From UBA981 sp942490995 (GTDB lineage Bacteria > Pseudomonadota > Gammaproteobacteria > Ga0077536), in the NCBI GenBank assembly GCA_942490995.1, contig CALOBG010000051.1, positions 124,001 through 188,000 on the forward strand: a stretch of DNA of 64,000 nt, in the 5' to 3' direction. How positions within the stretch are numbered: the first letter of the stretch is position 1; every line of letters begins with the position of its first letter. This document shows positions 34,228 to 45,819 of the stretch, piece by piece. A model generated the notes under the pieces. It did no database searches and was not told the DNA's origin. It was given only the letters and a program-made list of their open reading frames with translations. A program made the position numbers and the translations under genes.

Positions 34228-35304
34228 ATGCGGTTTGAATCGCTATCGATTACGAATCTTCGCTGTCTTACCCAGCTTGAATTCAGTCCGGGCGCTGAGA
34301 CCAGCCTGATCTGGGGTGCGAACGGCAGTGGCAAAACGAGCGTTCTGGAGGCGTTTGCGCTCGCCAGCTGGGGTAAGTCGTTTTTATCGAACCGGGCGCT
34401 GGATATTGTGCGTAGCGGGTCCGAAGGGCTCTCGGTACGGGCGGTTCTGAACGGAGAAGCGGGGGGCAGGTTCGCGGTGGCCGTGCGCAAGCAGGCCGGA
34501 GAGACCGCTATTTCGGTTGACGGGCAGGCCATCCAGGCAGCGTCAGTGTTGGCGCAGCGGGTGCCGATGCTGGTCATCAATTCCAAGGCGGCGGATATCC
34601 TGACCGAGAATCCGAGCAATCGACGGGCACTTATAGATCGCACCATGTTCCACGTGGAACCAGGTTACGTATCGGCGTGGAAAAGTTATCGCACCGCGTT
34701 GCGACAGCGTAATGAACTGCTGCGCCGGCAGGCGCCGGTTCGAGAAGCTGGTTTCTGGAATCAGCAACTGGTGTCGCTGGCCGAGCAGATTGACCTGCGG
34801 CGCCAACAGGTTGTGGCCTGTGTAAACCAGGCACTGGCCGACAATCCACTTCAGGAACGTCTGGGACCGCTGAAGTTGCATTATGCACCGGGCTGGAACC
34901 GCACCCAGGGACTGCTTCAGGAACTCGAACAATCATGGACGCGGGATCTCCGGTCTGGCTATACCGCAAGCGGTATGCATCGCGCCGATGTTGCACTGCG
35001 GGGAGATGGTAAAACAGTCGCAAGGCGAATTTCGCGGGGGCAGGGCAAGTTTATTGTTTGCAGCATCCTAATGGCCCTGGCCGGCTTTATCCACCGAGAG
35101 GTCGGTATACGACCGGTGATCCTGGTCGATGATCTTGCCGCCGAGCTAGATGATAAAATGCGCAGCGGGGTTGTGGACATGATCAACCGGAGTGGCGGCC
35201 AGCGGGTGTTTACCGCGATAAAGATCGCCGAACTTCCAGAGGTCGCCGAGAGTACCCAATCGATGTTCCACGTGGAACAAGCCTACCCGGCGGCTATCGC
35301 CTGA
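34228..35304 (+). CDS. recF: DNA repair ATPase RecF
   Basis: RecF loads RecA at single-strand gaps with RecO and RecR. The 358-residue SMC-like ATPase has Walker A WGANGSGKTSVLEAF, the signature region with SRGQGKFIVCSILMAL and Walker B VILVDDLAAELDD. It follows dnaN by 42 bases. Two 16-base parS-like palindromes lie inside its coding sequence, so its codon choice there is constrained by a second function. Confidence 0.96.
   Translation: MRFESLSITNLRCLTQLEFSPGAETSLIWGANGSGKTSVLEAFALASWGKSFLSNRALDIVRSGSEGLSVRAVLNGEAGGRFAVAVRKQAGETAISVDGQAIQAASVLAQRVPMLVINSKAADILTENPSNRRALIDRTMFHVEPGYVSAWKSYRTALRQRNELLRRQAPVREAGFWNQQLVSLAEQIDLRRQQVVACVNQALADNPLQERLGPLKLHYAPGWNRTQGLLQELEQSWTRDLRSGYTASGMHRADVALRGDGKTVARRISRGQGKFIVCSILMALAGFIHREVGIRPVILVDDLAAELDDKMRSGVVDMINRSGGQRVFTAIKIAELPEVAESTQSMFHVEQAYPAAIA
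34646..34661. promoter_or_regulatory. parS: parS-like centromere site within recF
   Basis: TGTTCCACGTGGAACC, one end base off a perfect palindrome. It matches the ParB-binding parS sequence known from Pseudomonas. It encodes part of MFHVEP in RecF. Confidence 0.85.
35264..35279. promoter_or_regulatory. parS: Perfect parS centromere site within recF
   Basis: TGTTCCACGTGGAACA, a perfect 16-base palindrome near the 3' end of recF, encoding MFHVEQ. ParB bound here would organise and segregate the origin region; parAB genes are not in the window. Confidence 0.9.
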
Positions 35305-35319
35305 ATTGCGGAGAAACCA

Positions 35320-37716
<2,397 letters not shown>

Positions 37717-37717
37717 G

Positions 37718-37862
37718 AGTCTGGAGACAACAAACGTCGCGATACATGCCGTGGGCAAGGCGTGCGCGAGACGAGGACCGGAGTTTACTGGTGTAAATGA
37801 GGCTGGCTGCCGAGTCCGCAACGCCGCGCACGACCGCCTCAGTAGTTTTTCACCTGCCCTGC
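37718..37862. repeat. 145-bp convergent-junction repeat, family 1 copy B
   Basis: This copy begins one base after the gyrB stop codon and lies head to tail with copy C. The left end has decayed (GACAACAAACGTCGCG) while the right end GTTTTTCACCTGCCCTGC is kept. The central hairpin TTTAC-tggt-GTAAA is at 37784-37797. Confidence 0.85.
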
Positions 37863-38007
37863 AGCAGGGTGGTGAAAAACGTCGCGAGGAATGCCGTGGG
37901 CAAGGCGTGCGCGAGACGAGGACCGGAGTTTATGTCGATAAATGAGGACCGCAGGCGAGCGCACAACGCCGCCCACGGCATCCGCAGTAGTTTTTCACCA
38001 CCCTGCT
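37863..38007. repeat. 145-bp convergent-junction repeat, family 1 copy C
   Basis: The terminal inverted repeats are perfect over 18 bases (AGCAGGGTGGTGAAAAAC at 37863-37880 and its complement at 37990-38007). The central hairpin is TTTAT-gtcg-ATAAA (37929-37942), which differs from copies A and B by a compensated base pair and a new loop. The right end overlaps the comF stop codon. Confidence 0.92.
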
Positions 38008-38668
38008 AGAGGACAACGGCCAGGGCCGCGGCATACACCGGCCCGGCCCCGGCCGCTTTCAGGGTACGCGCCAGTTCAACGATGGTTGCGCCGGTGGTGA
38101 TCACGTCGTCGACGATCAGGATCCGCTCGCCGGCGTAGCGGCGCCTGCAGACAAAGACTCCCGACACGTTCGCCGCCCGTTCCGCCGCAGGCAGTCGCGA
38201 CTGCGGTGCTCGATGTCGACGCCTGCGCACCTCACCCCGGTCGAGCCGGAACCCTCGCGCCGCGGCCAGCGGACGTGCGATTTCGCGTGCCTGGTTATAG
38301 CCTCGAGCGATATAGCGCCACCTGCTGAGCGGTACCGGCACAACCAGGTCGACCTCTGGTAAGTAAGGGCTCACCTCCGATGTCAGCATTACAGCGCATG
38401 AAGCAAGCGCAGCCAGATCCCGAGAAAATTTACTGTCGCGGATGATGCGGTCGAGCGGATAGGTATATTCAAACGCGGCAAAGCATGCCGTTATGAACGA
38501 CAACTCAAGACCGCAACCGATGCCCGCCGGCCGCGCCAGATCGCCGTGACAACCGGCGCACAGCCCACTGCCGCGGCTGACCGCACCGCACAGCAGGCAG
38601 CGTGCGCGCAGCCCGTTGTACACTTTTAGCAACTCGCCTAAAGTTGACGCGCCGCCTGCCTCATCCAT
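38006..38668 (-). CDS. comF: ComF-family phosphoribosyltransferase-like protein
   Basis: A 220-residue ComF/GntX protein, needed for DNA uptake in naturally competent bacteria though its activity is unclear. The N-terminal zinc-finger-like part has CLLCGAVSRGSGLCAGC; the C-terminal PRTase fold has VVPVPLSRWRYIARGYNQA and the PRPP loop RILIVDDVITTGATIVELA. The frame is open to a TTG at 38692; the ATG at 38668 gives a more usual start. It is divergent from bioB, with little space between the two. Confidence 0.9.
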   Translation of the reverse strand: MDEAGGASTLGELLKVYNGLRARCLLCGAVSRGSGLCAGCHGDLARPAGIGCGLELSFITACFAAFEYTYPLDRIIRDSKFSRDLAALASCAVMLTSEVSPYLPEVDLVVPVPLSRWRYIARGYNQAREIARPLAAARGFRLDRGEVRRRRHRAPQSRLPAAERAANVSGVFVCRRRYAGERILIVDDVITTGATIVELARTLKAAGAGPVYAAALAVVL

Positions 38669-38692
38669 GACGCAGTTCTCGAAACAACCCAA

Positions 38693-38708
38693 GGGTCAAC
38701 TTACCCTC
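38693..38708. promoter_or_regulatory. Imperfect palindrome between comF and bioB
   Basis: AGGGTCAACTTACCCT, 21 bases before the bioB start. GTCAACTT within it also faces AAGTTGAC at 38641-38648. It could be an operator for biotin-responsive control of bioB, but it does not match the BirA or BioR consensus I know. Confidence 0.3.
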
Positions 38709-38728
38709 AAACTCACCGGATTTCAGCC

Positions 38729-39721
38729 ATGCACGCAATTACTTCACCCGCCGCCGTCGAGCCGACCGCGTTCCGCCACGACTGGAGCCATGCCGACGTC
38801 GAAGCGCTTTTTACGCTGCCGTTCAACGATCTGCTGTACCGCGCCCACGGCCTGCATCGAGCCGCTTTTGATCCCAACGAAGTTCAGCTCAGCACCCTGC
38901 TCAATATCAAAAGTGGCGGCTGCCCCGAAGACTGCGCTTATTGCCCGCAGAGCGCGCGCTTCGATACCGGCGTCGAAGCTACCCCGGTACTCGACCTTGA
39001 AACCGTCCTCACCGCCGCGCGCAGCGCGCGCGACGCCGGCGCCACACGCTTTTGTATGGGCGCCGCCTGGCGTTCACCGAAGGACCGCGATCTCGACAAG
39101 GTTGTGACCCTCATCGAAGGCGTACGCCAGCTCGGCATGGAAACCTGCGTCACCCTCGGCATGCTGAATGCCGGCCAGGCGCGCCGCCTGGCCGACGCCG
39201 GCCTCGACTACTACAACCACAACCTCGATACCTCGCCCGAATTTTATGGCGAAATCATTTCCACTCGAACTTATGACGACCGCCTGACCACGCTCGCCAA
39301 TGTTCGCGATGCGGACATTAACGTGTGCTGCGGCGGTATCGTCGGGCTCGGTGAAAGCCTCGCCGATCGCGCCGAACTGTTGCGCACCCTGGCCAATCTT
39401 CCGCAGCACCCCGAATCGGTGCCGATCAATCTCCTGGTCCGCGTCGAGGGTACGCCGCTCGCCAATGTCGAAGCCGTTCATCCGATCGATTTCGTCCGCA
39501 CCATCGCCGTCGCGCGCGTGCTGATGCCGCGCTCATATGTGCGTCTCTCAGCCGGCCGTACCGCCATGACCGACGAAGCCCAGGCCTTGAGTTTTTTTGC
39601 CGGCGCGAATTCGATTTTTTACGGCGACGAATTACTTACCACCGAGAACCCGCTGGTCAGCGCCGACCAGCAACTGTTCGCGCGCCTCGGCCTGTCGCCG
39701 AGCACCATCGCTCACGGTTGA
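38729..39721 (+). CDS. bioB: Biotin synthase
   Basis: BioB inserts sulfur into dethiobiotin by radical S-adenosylmethionine chemistry. The 330-residue enzyme has the radical SAM cluster motif CPEDCAYCPQSARF, then FCMGAAWRSPKDRD, YNHNLDTSPEFYGEII, TRTYDDRLTTLANVRDA (2Fe-2S ligands include the later CCGGIVGLGE) and LSAGRTAM. It is the first gene of bioB-bioF-bioC-bioD, all overlapping or nearly so. Confidence 0.98.
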   Translation: MHAITSPAAVEPTAFRHDWSHADVEALFTLPFNDLLYRAHGLHRAAFDPNEVQLSTLLNIKSGGCPEDCAYCPQSARFDTGVEATPVLDLETVLTAARSARDAGATRFCMGAAWRSPKDRDLDKVVTLIEGVRQLGMETCVTLGMLNAGQARRLADAGLDYYNHNLDTSPEFYGEIISTRTYDDRLTTLANVRDADINVCCGGIVGLGESLADRAELLRTLANLPQHPESVPINLLVRVEGTPLANVEAVHPIDFVRTIAVARVLMPRSYVRLSAGRTAMTDEAQALSFFAGANSIFYGDELLTTENPLVSADQQLFARLGLSPSTIAHG

Positions 39722-39734
39722 TGCGCGCGCGCAG

Positions 39735-40898
39735 GTGACAGCCGCTTTTCTCGCGCGCGTAACCGCCGAGCTCGAACGCGTCCGCGCCAGTGACCTGCTG
39801 CGTACGCTGGAAACGCGGCTCGGACCGCAACGCGCCCGTATCGAAATCGCTGGCCGTCATCTGGTCAATTTCACCAGCAACGATTATCTCGGCCTCGCTG
39901 CCCATCCGCGCGTCCTCGCTCGCGTCGCCGCCGAACTGCCCAGGCAGGGCTTCGGCGCCGGCGCCGCCGCGCTGCTTTCGGGCCGCTCGACGCTGCATGA
40001 ATCCCTTGAGCGCGAGCTCGCAGACTTCACCGGAACGGAAGCCGGCCTGATGTTTTCGTCCGGTTACCTGGCCAATACCGGCGCGCTGCCGGCGCTGATC
40101 GGACGCGACGATTTCGTCGCCCATGACCGCCTCAACCACGCCTCATTGATCGATGGCGTCCTGGCCAGCGGCGCGCGTCATCGTCGTTATGCCCACGCCG
40201 ATGTCGACGCCGCCGCGAACCTGCTCGGTACAACCTGTACCGGGCACAAATTTCTGATCACCGAATCGGTTTTCAGCATGGACGGCGACTGCGCGCCGCT
40301 GTCCGCGCTGGCAACCTGCGCCGCTGCGCAGGGCGCGGTTCTCTACGTCGATGACGCCCACGGTTTCGGCGTCACCGGCGGCGGCCGTGGCGCCGCGGCC
40401 AGCCTCGACGCCGAGGCTGTCACCACCCTTACCATGATCACGCTGGGCAAGGCGCTCGGCTCCGTCGGCGCGGTGATCCTCGGCCCGGCCAATATCATCG
40501 AGCTGCTGACCCAAGGTGCGCGCACATTTATCTATGACACGGCACTGCCGGCGGTGTGCGCGGCGGCGGCGCTGGAAGCGCTGGACTGCCTGCGCAGCGA
40601 CGACGGACCGCGGCGGCAACTGGCCGAGAACGTGGCCCTGTTTCGTCGCGCGGCCGAAACCGCCGGCCTGCGCGTGATGCCCAGCACGACACCGATCCAG
40701 GCGGTGCCGATCGGTGACGATCGCCGCGCCCTCGAGATCGCCGCGGCGCTCGTCGCGGCCGGCTTTTACGTCCGCGCGATCCGCCCGCCGACGGTACCCA
40801 AAGGCACCGCGCGGCTGCGCATTACGATCACCGCAGCCCACACGGCGACCGACATCAACGCGCTCGTTCACACGCTCGCCGAGGTCCTGCCAGCATGA
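39735..40898 (+). CDS. bioF: 8-amino-7-oxononanoate synthase
   Basis: BioF condenses pimeloyl-ACP with alanine, the first committed step of the biotin rings. From the GTG at 39735, 13 bases after the bioB stop, it has 387 residues, near the family norm; the frame is open further upstream but that lies inside bioB. Features: NFTSNDYLGLAAHPRV, GSGAAA-like GAGAAALLSGRSTLHESLE, VDDAHGFGVTGGGRGAA and the PLP lysine in ITLGKALGSVGAVI. It overlaps bioC by four bases. Confidence 0.95.
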   Translation: MTAAFLARVTAELERVRASDLLRTLETRLGPQRARIEIAGRHLVNFTSNDYLGLAAHPRVLARVAAELPRQGFGAGAAALLSGRSTLHESLERELADFTGTEAGLMFSSGYLANTGALPALIGRDDFVAHDRLNHASLIDGVLASGARHRRYAHADVDAAANLLGTTCTGHKFLITESVFSMDGDCAPLSALATCAAAQGAVLYVDDAHGFGVTGGGRGAAASLDAEAVTTLTMITLGKALGSVGAVILGPANIIELLTQGARTFIYDTALPAVCAAAALEALDCLRSDDGPRRQLAENVALFRRAAETAGLRVMPSTTPIQAVPIGDDRRALEIAAALVAAGFYVRAIRPPTVPKGTARLRITITAAHTATDINALVHTLAEVLPA

Positions 40899-41770
40899 CC
40901 GAAACCAGCGTCAACCCGATCGACAAGCAACGCGTCGCGGCGCGCTTCAACAAAGCCGCGGCGACCTACGACAAACACGACCAGCTACAGCGCGAAGTCG
41001 CGAAGCGGGCGTTGGAGCGTCTCGATTACGTCACGCTCGAACCCACGGCGGTGATCGATCTCGGCTCCGGGACCGGGCGCGGCGCGCGCGCGCTGGCCGG
41101 GCGCTACCGTCGCGCCGCGATCACGCACTGCGATCTCGCCCCGGCAATGCTGGCGCGGGCGCGCGCCGAAGGTCCGCGCTGGTTTTCGCGCCAACACTAC
41201 GTGTGCGGCGACGTCGAGCGGTTGCCGTTCGCCGCGGACCGTTTCGATCTCGCGTTCTCGAGTCTGAGCGTGCAGTGGTGTGTGCAGCTCGATCACGCTT
41301 TCCGCGAAGTGCGGCGCATCCTCAAGCCCGGCGGTTTGTTTCTTTTCACTACCCTCGGCCCTGACACGCTCAGGGAATTGCGCAGTGCGTTCGCACAGAT
41401 TTCCGACGCCGCCCACGTCAACGCGTTTATTGATATGCACGACATCGGCGACCTGCTCGGCCACAGCGGCTTTGCCGACCCGGTTATGGAAACCGAATAC
41501 CTGACCGTAGAATACGATCAGGTGTTGGACCTGATGCGCGACCTGAAAGGGATCGGTGCCGCCAATGCCGCGCTCGAGCGGCCGCGCGGGCTCCTCGGGC
41601 GCACCCAGCTGCGCGCCCTGCTGGCCGCCTACGAACCATTTCGCCGTGACGGCAAGCTGCCGGCGACCTACGAAGTTGTCTACGGACACGCGTGGGTGAC
41701 CGATGCGCCACCGCCGCAGCGCGGCCACGAGCAGGTTTTCCCGCTGCAGCAACTGCGGCGCCGGCGATGA
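40895..41770 (+). CDS. bioC: Malonyl-ACP O-methyltransferase
   Basis: BioC methylates malonyl-ACP so that the fatty acid machinery can build the pimeloyl chain. The 291-residue class I methyltransferase has the family start KQRVAARFNKAAATYDKHDQ, motif I VIDLGSGTGRGARAL, the SSLSVQWCVQLDHAFREVRR segment and LFTTLGPDTLRELR. It overlaps bioF and bioD by four bases each. bioH, the esterase that removes the methyl group, is not in the window. Confidence 0.95.
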   Translation: MTETSVNPIDKQRVAARFNKAAATYDKHDQLQREVAKRALERLDYVTLEPTAVIDLGSGTGRGARALAGRYRRAAITHCDLAPAMLARARAEGPRWFSRQHYVCGDVERLPFAADRFDLAFSSLSVQWCVQLDHAFREVRRILKPGGLFLFTTLGPDTLRELRSAFAQISDAAHVNAFIDMHDIGDLLGHSGFADPVMETEYLTVEYDQVLDLMRDLKGIGAANAALERPRGLLGRTQLRALLAAYEPFRRDGKLPATYEVVYGHAWVTDAPPPQRGHEQVFPLQQLRRRR

Positions 41771-42459
41771 GCATTTTTATCACCGGCACCGATACCGACT
41801 GCGGCAAAACCTATGTCAGCTGCGCGCTGCTGCGCGCCCTCGACGCCGGCGGCTATGCCGCGCTCGGTATGAAGCCGATCGCAAGTGGCGCGACACTGGT
41901 CGATGGTCGCCTGCAGAACGCCGATGTCACCGCACTGGAGCGTGCTTCGAACACGGCGATCGCCGCCGAGATCCGCAATCCTTACCTGTTCGCGCCGCCG
42001 ACCTCACCCCATATCGCCGCCGCCGAGAGCGCTACCGAGATCGATCTCGAGCTTATCCTTGCTGCTTACCGCCGCTGCGCGGCCGCCGCCGACTTTGTGG
42101 TCGTCGAAGGCGTCGGCGGCTGGCTGGTACCGCTGTCACCCACCCACACCGTCGCCGACCTCGCGCGCGCCCTGGGCCTGCCGGTGCTGCTGGTGGTCGG
42201 TGTGCGGCTGGGCTGTATCAACCACGCGCTGCTCAGCGCTCGGGCCATCGCCGCAAGCGGTCTGGATCTGTACGGCTGGGTCGCGAATATCCTCGATCCC
42301 GACCTGCATGCGCTGGACACGGTTATCGAGAGTATCAGCGAGCGGCTGCCCGCACCGTGCCTCGGCATCGTCGGTTGGCAGGCCGACACGGCGCTTGGCG
42401 AAGCCGCACTGAAACTCGCTGCCAGCCTGGGCGCCACGGCAGGACGTTCGCGGCCGTAG
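41767..42459 (+). CDS. bioD: Dethiobiotin synthetase
   Basis: BioD closes the ureido ring using CO2 and ATP. The 230-residue P-loop protein begins MSIFITGTDTDCGKTYVSCA with the phosphate loop and has GMKPIASGA, the substrate site NPYLFAPPTSPHIAA and VVVEGVGGWLVPL. The ATG overlaps the bioC stop (ATGA). It is the last biotin gene here; bioA is absent from the window. Confidence 0.96.
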   Translation: MSIFITGTDTDCGKTYVSCALLRALDAGGYAALGMKPIASGATLVDGRLQNADVTALERASNTAIAAEIRNPYLFAPPTSPHIAAAESATEIDLELILAAYRRCAAAADFVVVEGVGGWLVPLSPTHTVADLARALGLPVLLVVGVRLGCINHALLSARAIAASGLDLYGWVANILDPDLHALDTVIESISERLPAPCLGIVGWQADTALGEAALKLAASLGATAGRSRP

Positions 42460-42469
42460 TCGACAACCT

Positions 42470-42952
42470 GTGATCACCGAACTCGAACACGACGGCAACG
42501 ACGCGGTAGCCTGGCTGCTGCAGCCGACGCGGTCGATGACCTGGCCCGCGGCAAAGCGCTTTATTGCCGCTGTTACCCTGGTCAGCCTGGCCATCGGCGG
42601 GTTTTTCCTGGCTCTCGGGCTGCCCCTGGTGCTGCCTTTTTCCGGCCTGGAGGCACTCGCCGTCGGCGCCGCCTTCTATGTGGTGCTGCGTGAAGGCGAA
42701 CGGCGCGAGCTAGTGCGACTGGACGGCGACCAGCTGATCATCGAGCGCGGTGCGCGCGAGCGCGTCTCACGCGACGAATTCAACTGTTTCTGGGTGCGCA
42801 TCGAACTGCGCGCGCCACCCGGCCGCTGGCAGCCCCAGCGCCTGACCGTGCGCCAGCAGGGCCGCGCGATTGAACTGGGCCGCTTCCTCACCGACGGTGA
42901 ACGCGAATCGTTCTCGCTTGCGCTGATTAACGCGCTGAAAAAAAAGCGTTAA
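42470..42952 (+). CDS. DUF2244 membrane protein
   Basis: A 160-residue protein of unknown function from a GTG 10 bases after bioD. Two membrane helices (about residues 30-70, with VTLVSLAIGGFFLALGLPLV) precede a hydrophilic domain with ERRELVRLDGDQLIIERG and the conserved FNCFWVRIEL. DUF2244 genes often precede cytochrome c oxidase operons, as here, so a link with respiration or oxidase assembly is likely but unproven. Confidence 0.85.
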   Translation: MITELEHDGNDAVAWLLQPTRSMTWPAAKRFIAAVTLVSLAIGGFFLALGLPLVLPFSGLEALAVGAAFYVVLREGERRELVRLDGDQLIIERGARERVSRDEFNCFWVRIELRAPPGRWQPQRLTVRQQGRAIELGRFLTDGERESFSLALINALKKKR

Positions 42953-43137
42953 ACTAGGCGCTTCGATACCCCGTCGCGGGCCATCCAGTGGCGCCTGGCC
43001 GGTACTCGAACCCGCGCGCCAGGATGGCGGCTGCCACGGCAGCGCGCCATGGCGCAGCAAACGAAAACGACAACTTGAAACCGGAAAAAGCACCAATCCG
43101 GCCGTGCGCGGGCACGGCGGTACGGGGAGCCAGAAGC

Positions 43138-44002
43138 ATGACATTCTCACCACTACCCGGGTCCGCATTGTGCAGGGCTCTGTTCGGCACGCTGTTGCTG
43201 TTGCCGCTGGGCGCCAGCGCCGAATGGGGCTTGAACCTGCCCCGCGGCGTAACGCCCTTCAGTAACGAAATTTACGACCTGCACATGCTCATTCTCGGCA
43301 TCTGCGTGGTGATCGGCGTGCTCGTTTTCGGCGTCATGTTTTATTCGATCATCGTGTTCCGTAAATCCAAAGGCGCGCAACCCGCGCAGTGGCACGAAAG
43401 TACCACCGTCGAAATGTTATGGACCGTGGTGCCGTTTCTGATCCTGGTCGGGATGGCGGTGCCGGCGACCAAGGCCCTGATCATGATGGAAGACGTGTCC
43501 GATCCGGACATGACCATCAAGGTCACGGGTTATCAATGGAAATGGCACTACCAGTACGTTGACGAAGGCATCGGCCTGTTCAGCACCATCGCCGCCGACA
43601 GCAACGTTGCCCGCCAGATGGATTCGGGTATCGATCCGAACAGCGTGCCGCATTACCTGCTCGACGTCGACAACCGCCTGGTCGTACCGACCCATAAAAA
43701 AATCCGCTTCCTGACCACCGCCGGCGACGTCATCCACGCCTGGTGGGTACCGGCGTTGGGTTGGAAACGCGACGCCATCCCCGGCTTCATCAACGAATCC
43801 TGGGCCCTGATCGAAAAGGAAGGCGTTTACCGCGGGCAGTGTGCGGAACTGTGTGGCAAGGACCACGGCTTCATGCCGATCGTGGTCGAGGCCGTGCAAC
43901 GAGGCCGACTACGCGGCCTGGGTCGAGAAGAAAAAAGGCGAGATGCAGCAAGCCTCCGCCACTATCCCGGTCACCGCGGCCGTTGCGGACAATAACGAGT
44001 AG
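43138..44002 (+). CDS. coxB: Cytochrome c oxidase subunit II, frameshifted near the 3' end
   Basis: Subunit II accepts electrons from cytochrome c at its CuA site. After a signal peptide (residues 1-28) come two membrane helices and the cupredoxin domain with VTGYQWKWHYQY, VIHAWWVPALGWKRDAIPG and the CuA ligands in YRGQCAELCGKDHGFMPIV. After VVEAV the frame breaks: as read it continues in a meaningless tail to a stop at 43995, while shifting by one base near 43896 restores NEADYAAWVEKKKGEM and a stop at 44002. CuA and both helices lie before the break. The corrected protein would have 287 residues. Confidence 0.92.
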
Positions 44003-44083
44003 CGCCCGCGGGCCTGCGAACGGACGTCACGAGATCAGTTTGTTAACGAGCCGCGCGAGCGGTAGTACAGCAGAGGTTACCCC

Positions 44084-45683
44084 ATGAGTGAGGCAGCGAC
44101 CCACCACGACGATCACCACGACCATCACCCTTCCGGGATGATGCGCTGGTTGACTACCACCAACCACAAAGACATCGGCACGCTCTACCTGCTGTTTTCG
44201 CTGATGATGTTTTTCATCGGCGGTGCGATGGCGATGATTATCCGCCTGGAGCTGTTTTCGCCGGGCCTGCAGTTCGTCGATCCGCAGTTTTTCAATTCCA
44301 TGACCACCATGCACGCGCTGGTCATGATTTTCGGCGCCGTGATGCCGGCCTGGACCGGCTTTGCGAACTGGATGATCCCGATGATGATCGGCGCGCCGGA
44401 CATGGCCCTGCCGCGCCTCAATAACTGGAGCTTCTGGATCCTGCCGTTCGCATTTACGCTGCTGCTGAGCACCCTGTTCATGGAAGGCGGCGCGCCGGCC
44501 GGCGGCTGGACCATGTATCCGCCGTTGGTGTTGCAGACCGGCAATGCATTTCCGTTCCTGATCTTCGCGGTGCATTTCATGGGCGCCTCGTCGATCGCCG
44601 GCGCCATCAACATCATCGCCACGGTGTTCAATATGCGCGCCCCCGGCATGACGCTGATGAAACTGCCGCTGTTTGTGTGGACCTGGATCATCACCGCATT
44701 CCTGCTCATCGCCTCGATCCCGGTACTCGCCGGCGCGGTGACCATGCTGCTCACCGACAAGTTTTTCGGCACCGCATTTTTCAGCGCCGCCGGTGGTGGT
44801 GACCCGGTGATGTTTCAGCACATCTTCTGGTTTTTCGGACACCCCGAGGTTTATATCCTGATCCTGCCGGCATTCGGCATCGTGTCCGCCATCATTCCCG
44901 ACCTTCGCGCGCAAGCCGTTGTTCGGCTACAGCTCGATGGTCTACGCGACCGGCGCGATCGCGTTCCTGTCGTTCATCGTCTGGGCGCACCACATGTTCA
45001 CCGTCGGTATGCCGCTCGCCGGCGAACTGTTTTTTATGTACACCACCATCCTCATCGCGGTGCCGACCGGGGTGAAGGTGTTCAACTGGGTGGCGACCAT
45101 GTGGCGCAGCTCGATGACCTTCGAGGTGCCGATGCTGTTTGCGCTGGCGTTCGTGGTGTTGTTCACCATCGGCGGTTTCTCGGGCCTGATGCTGGGCGTC
45201 ACGCCGGTCGATTTCCAGTACCACGATACCTACTTCGTGGTCGCGCATTTCCATTACGTACTGGTCACCGGCGCGATATTTGCGCTCATGGCCGGGGCCT
45301 ATTTCTGGCTGCCGAAATGGACCGGGCACATGTACGATGAAACGCTCGGCAAGTGGCACTTCTGGATATCGACGATTTCGGTCAACGTGCTGTTTTTTCC
45401 GCAGCACTTCCTGGGCCTGGCCGGCATGCCGCGGCGTATTCCCGATTACGCCGTGCAGTTCACCGATTTCAACCAGGTTTCGAGTATCGGCGGATTCGTT
45501 TTCGGCGTTTCGCAGTTCCTGTTCCTGTATCTGGTGGTGAAGTGCATCAAGGGCGGCGCCAAGGCCACCGACCAGGTCTGGGAAGGCGCGCACGGGCTGG
45601 AATGGACGCTGCCGTCACCGCCGCCTTACCACAGCTTCAACACGCCGCCGGAACCGGCCAGCATCGAAGGCGGCATGCGCTGA
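44084..45683 (+). CDS. coxA: Cytochrome c oxidase subunit I, frameshifted in the middle
   Basis: Subunit I holds heme a, heme a3 and CuB. The first part (44084 to about 44899) has WLTTTNHKDIGTLYL, the heme a ligand in MTTMHALVMIFG, and WFFGHPEVYILILP with the CuB His and the cross-linked Tyr. At 44900 a G breaks the frame; removing it turns IIPDLRA into IIPTFARKPLFGYSSM. The second frame then supplies VWAHHMFTVG (two CuB ligands) and VVAHFHYVL (heme ligands) to the stop at 45683. Corrected length 532 residues, which is normal. As read, the first frame runs out of register to 45340 and would make a dead oxidase. Confidence 0.93.
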
Positions 45684-45691
45684 GCAGGACC

Positions 45692-45811
45692 ATGGCAGCG
45701 CAAGGTCCGGACTCGCGTAACCACCAGCGCAAGGCCGCGGTACGTACCGCGCTTGCGCTGGGCGTGCTGGCCCTGGCGATTTATGCCTGGGCGATTATTT
45801 CGCACCTGTGA
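45692..45811 (+). CDS. Cytochrome oxidase small assembly protein
   Basis: A 39-residue protein starting MAAQGPDSRNHQRKAAVRTA and ending in one membrane helix (LALGVLALAIYAWAIISHL). It sits eight bases after coxA and nine bases before ctaG. A basic N-terminus followed by one helix in exactly this slot matches the small assembly proteins annotated in other proteobacterial oxidase operons. The molecular role is not established. Confidence 0.75.
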   Translation: MAAQGPDSRNHQRKAAVRTALALGVLALAIYAWAIISHL

Positions 45812-45819
45812 GCTGAGCC

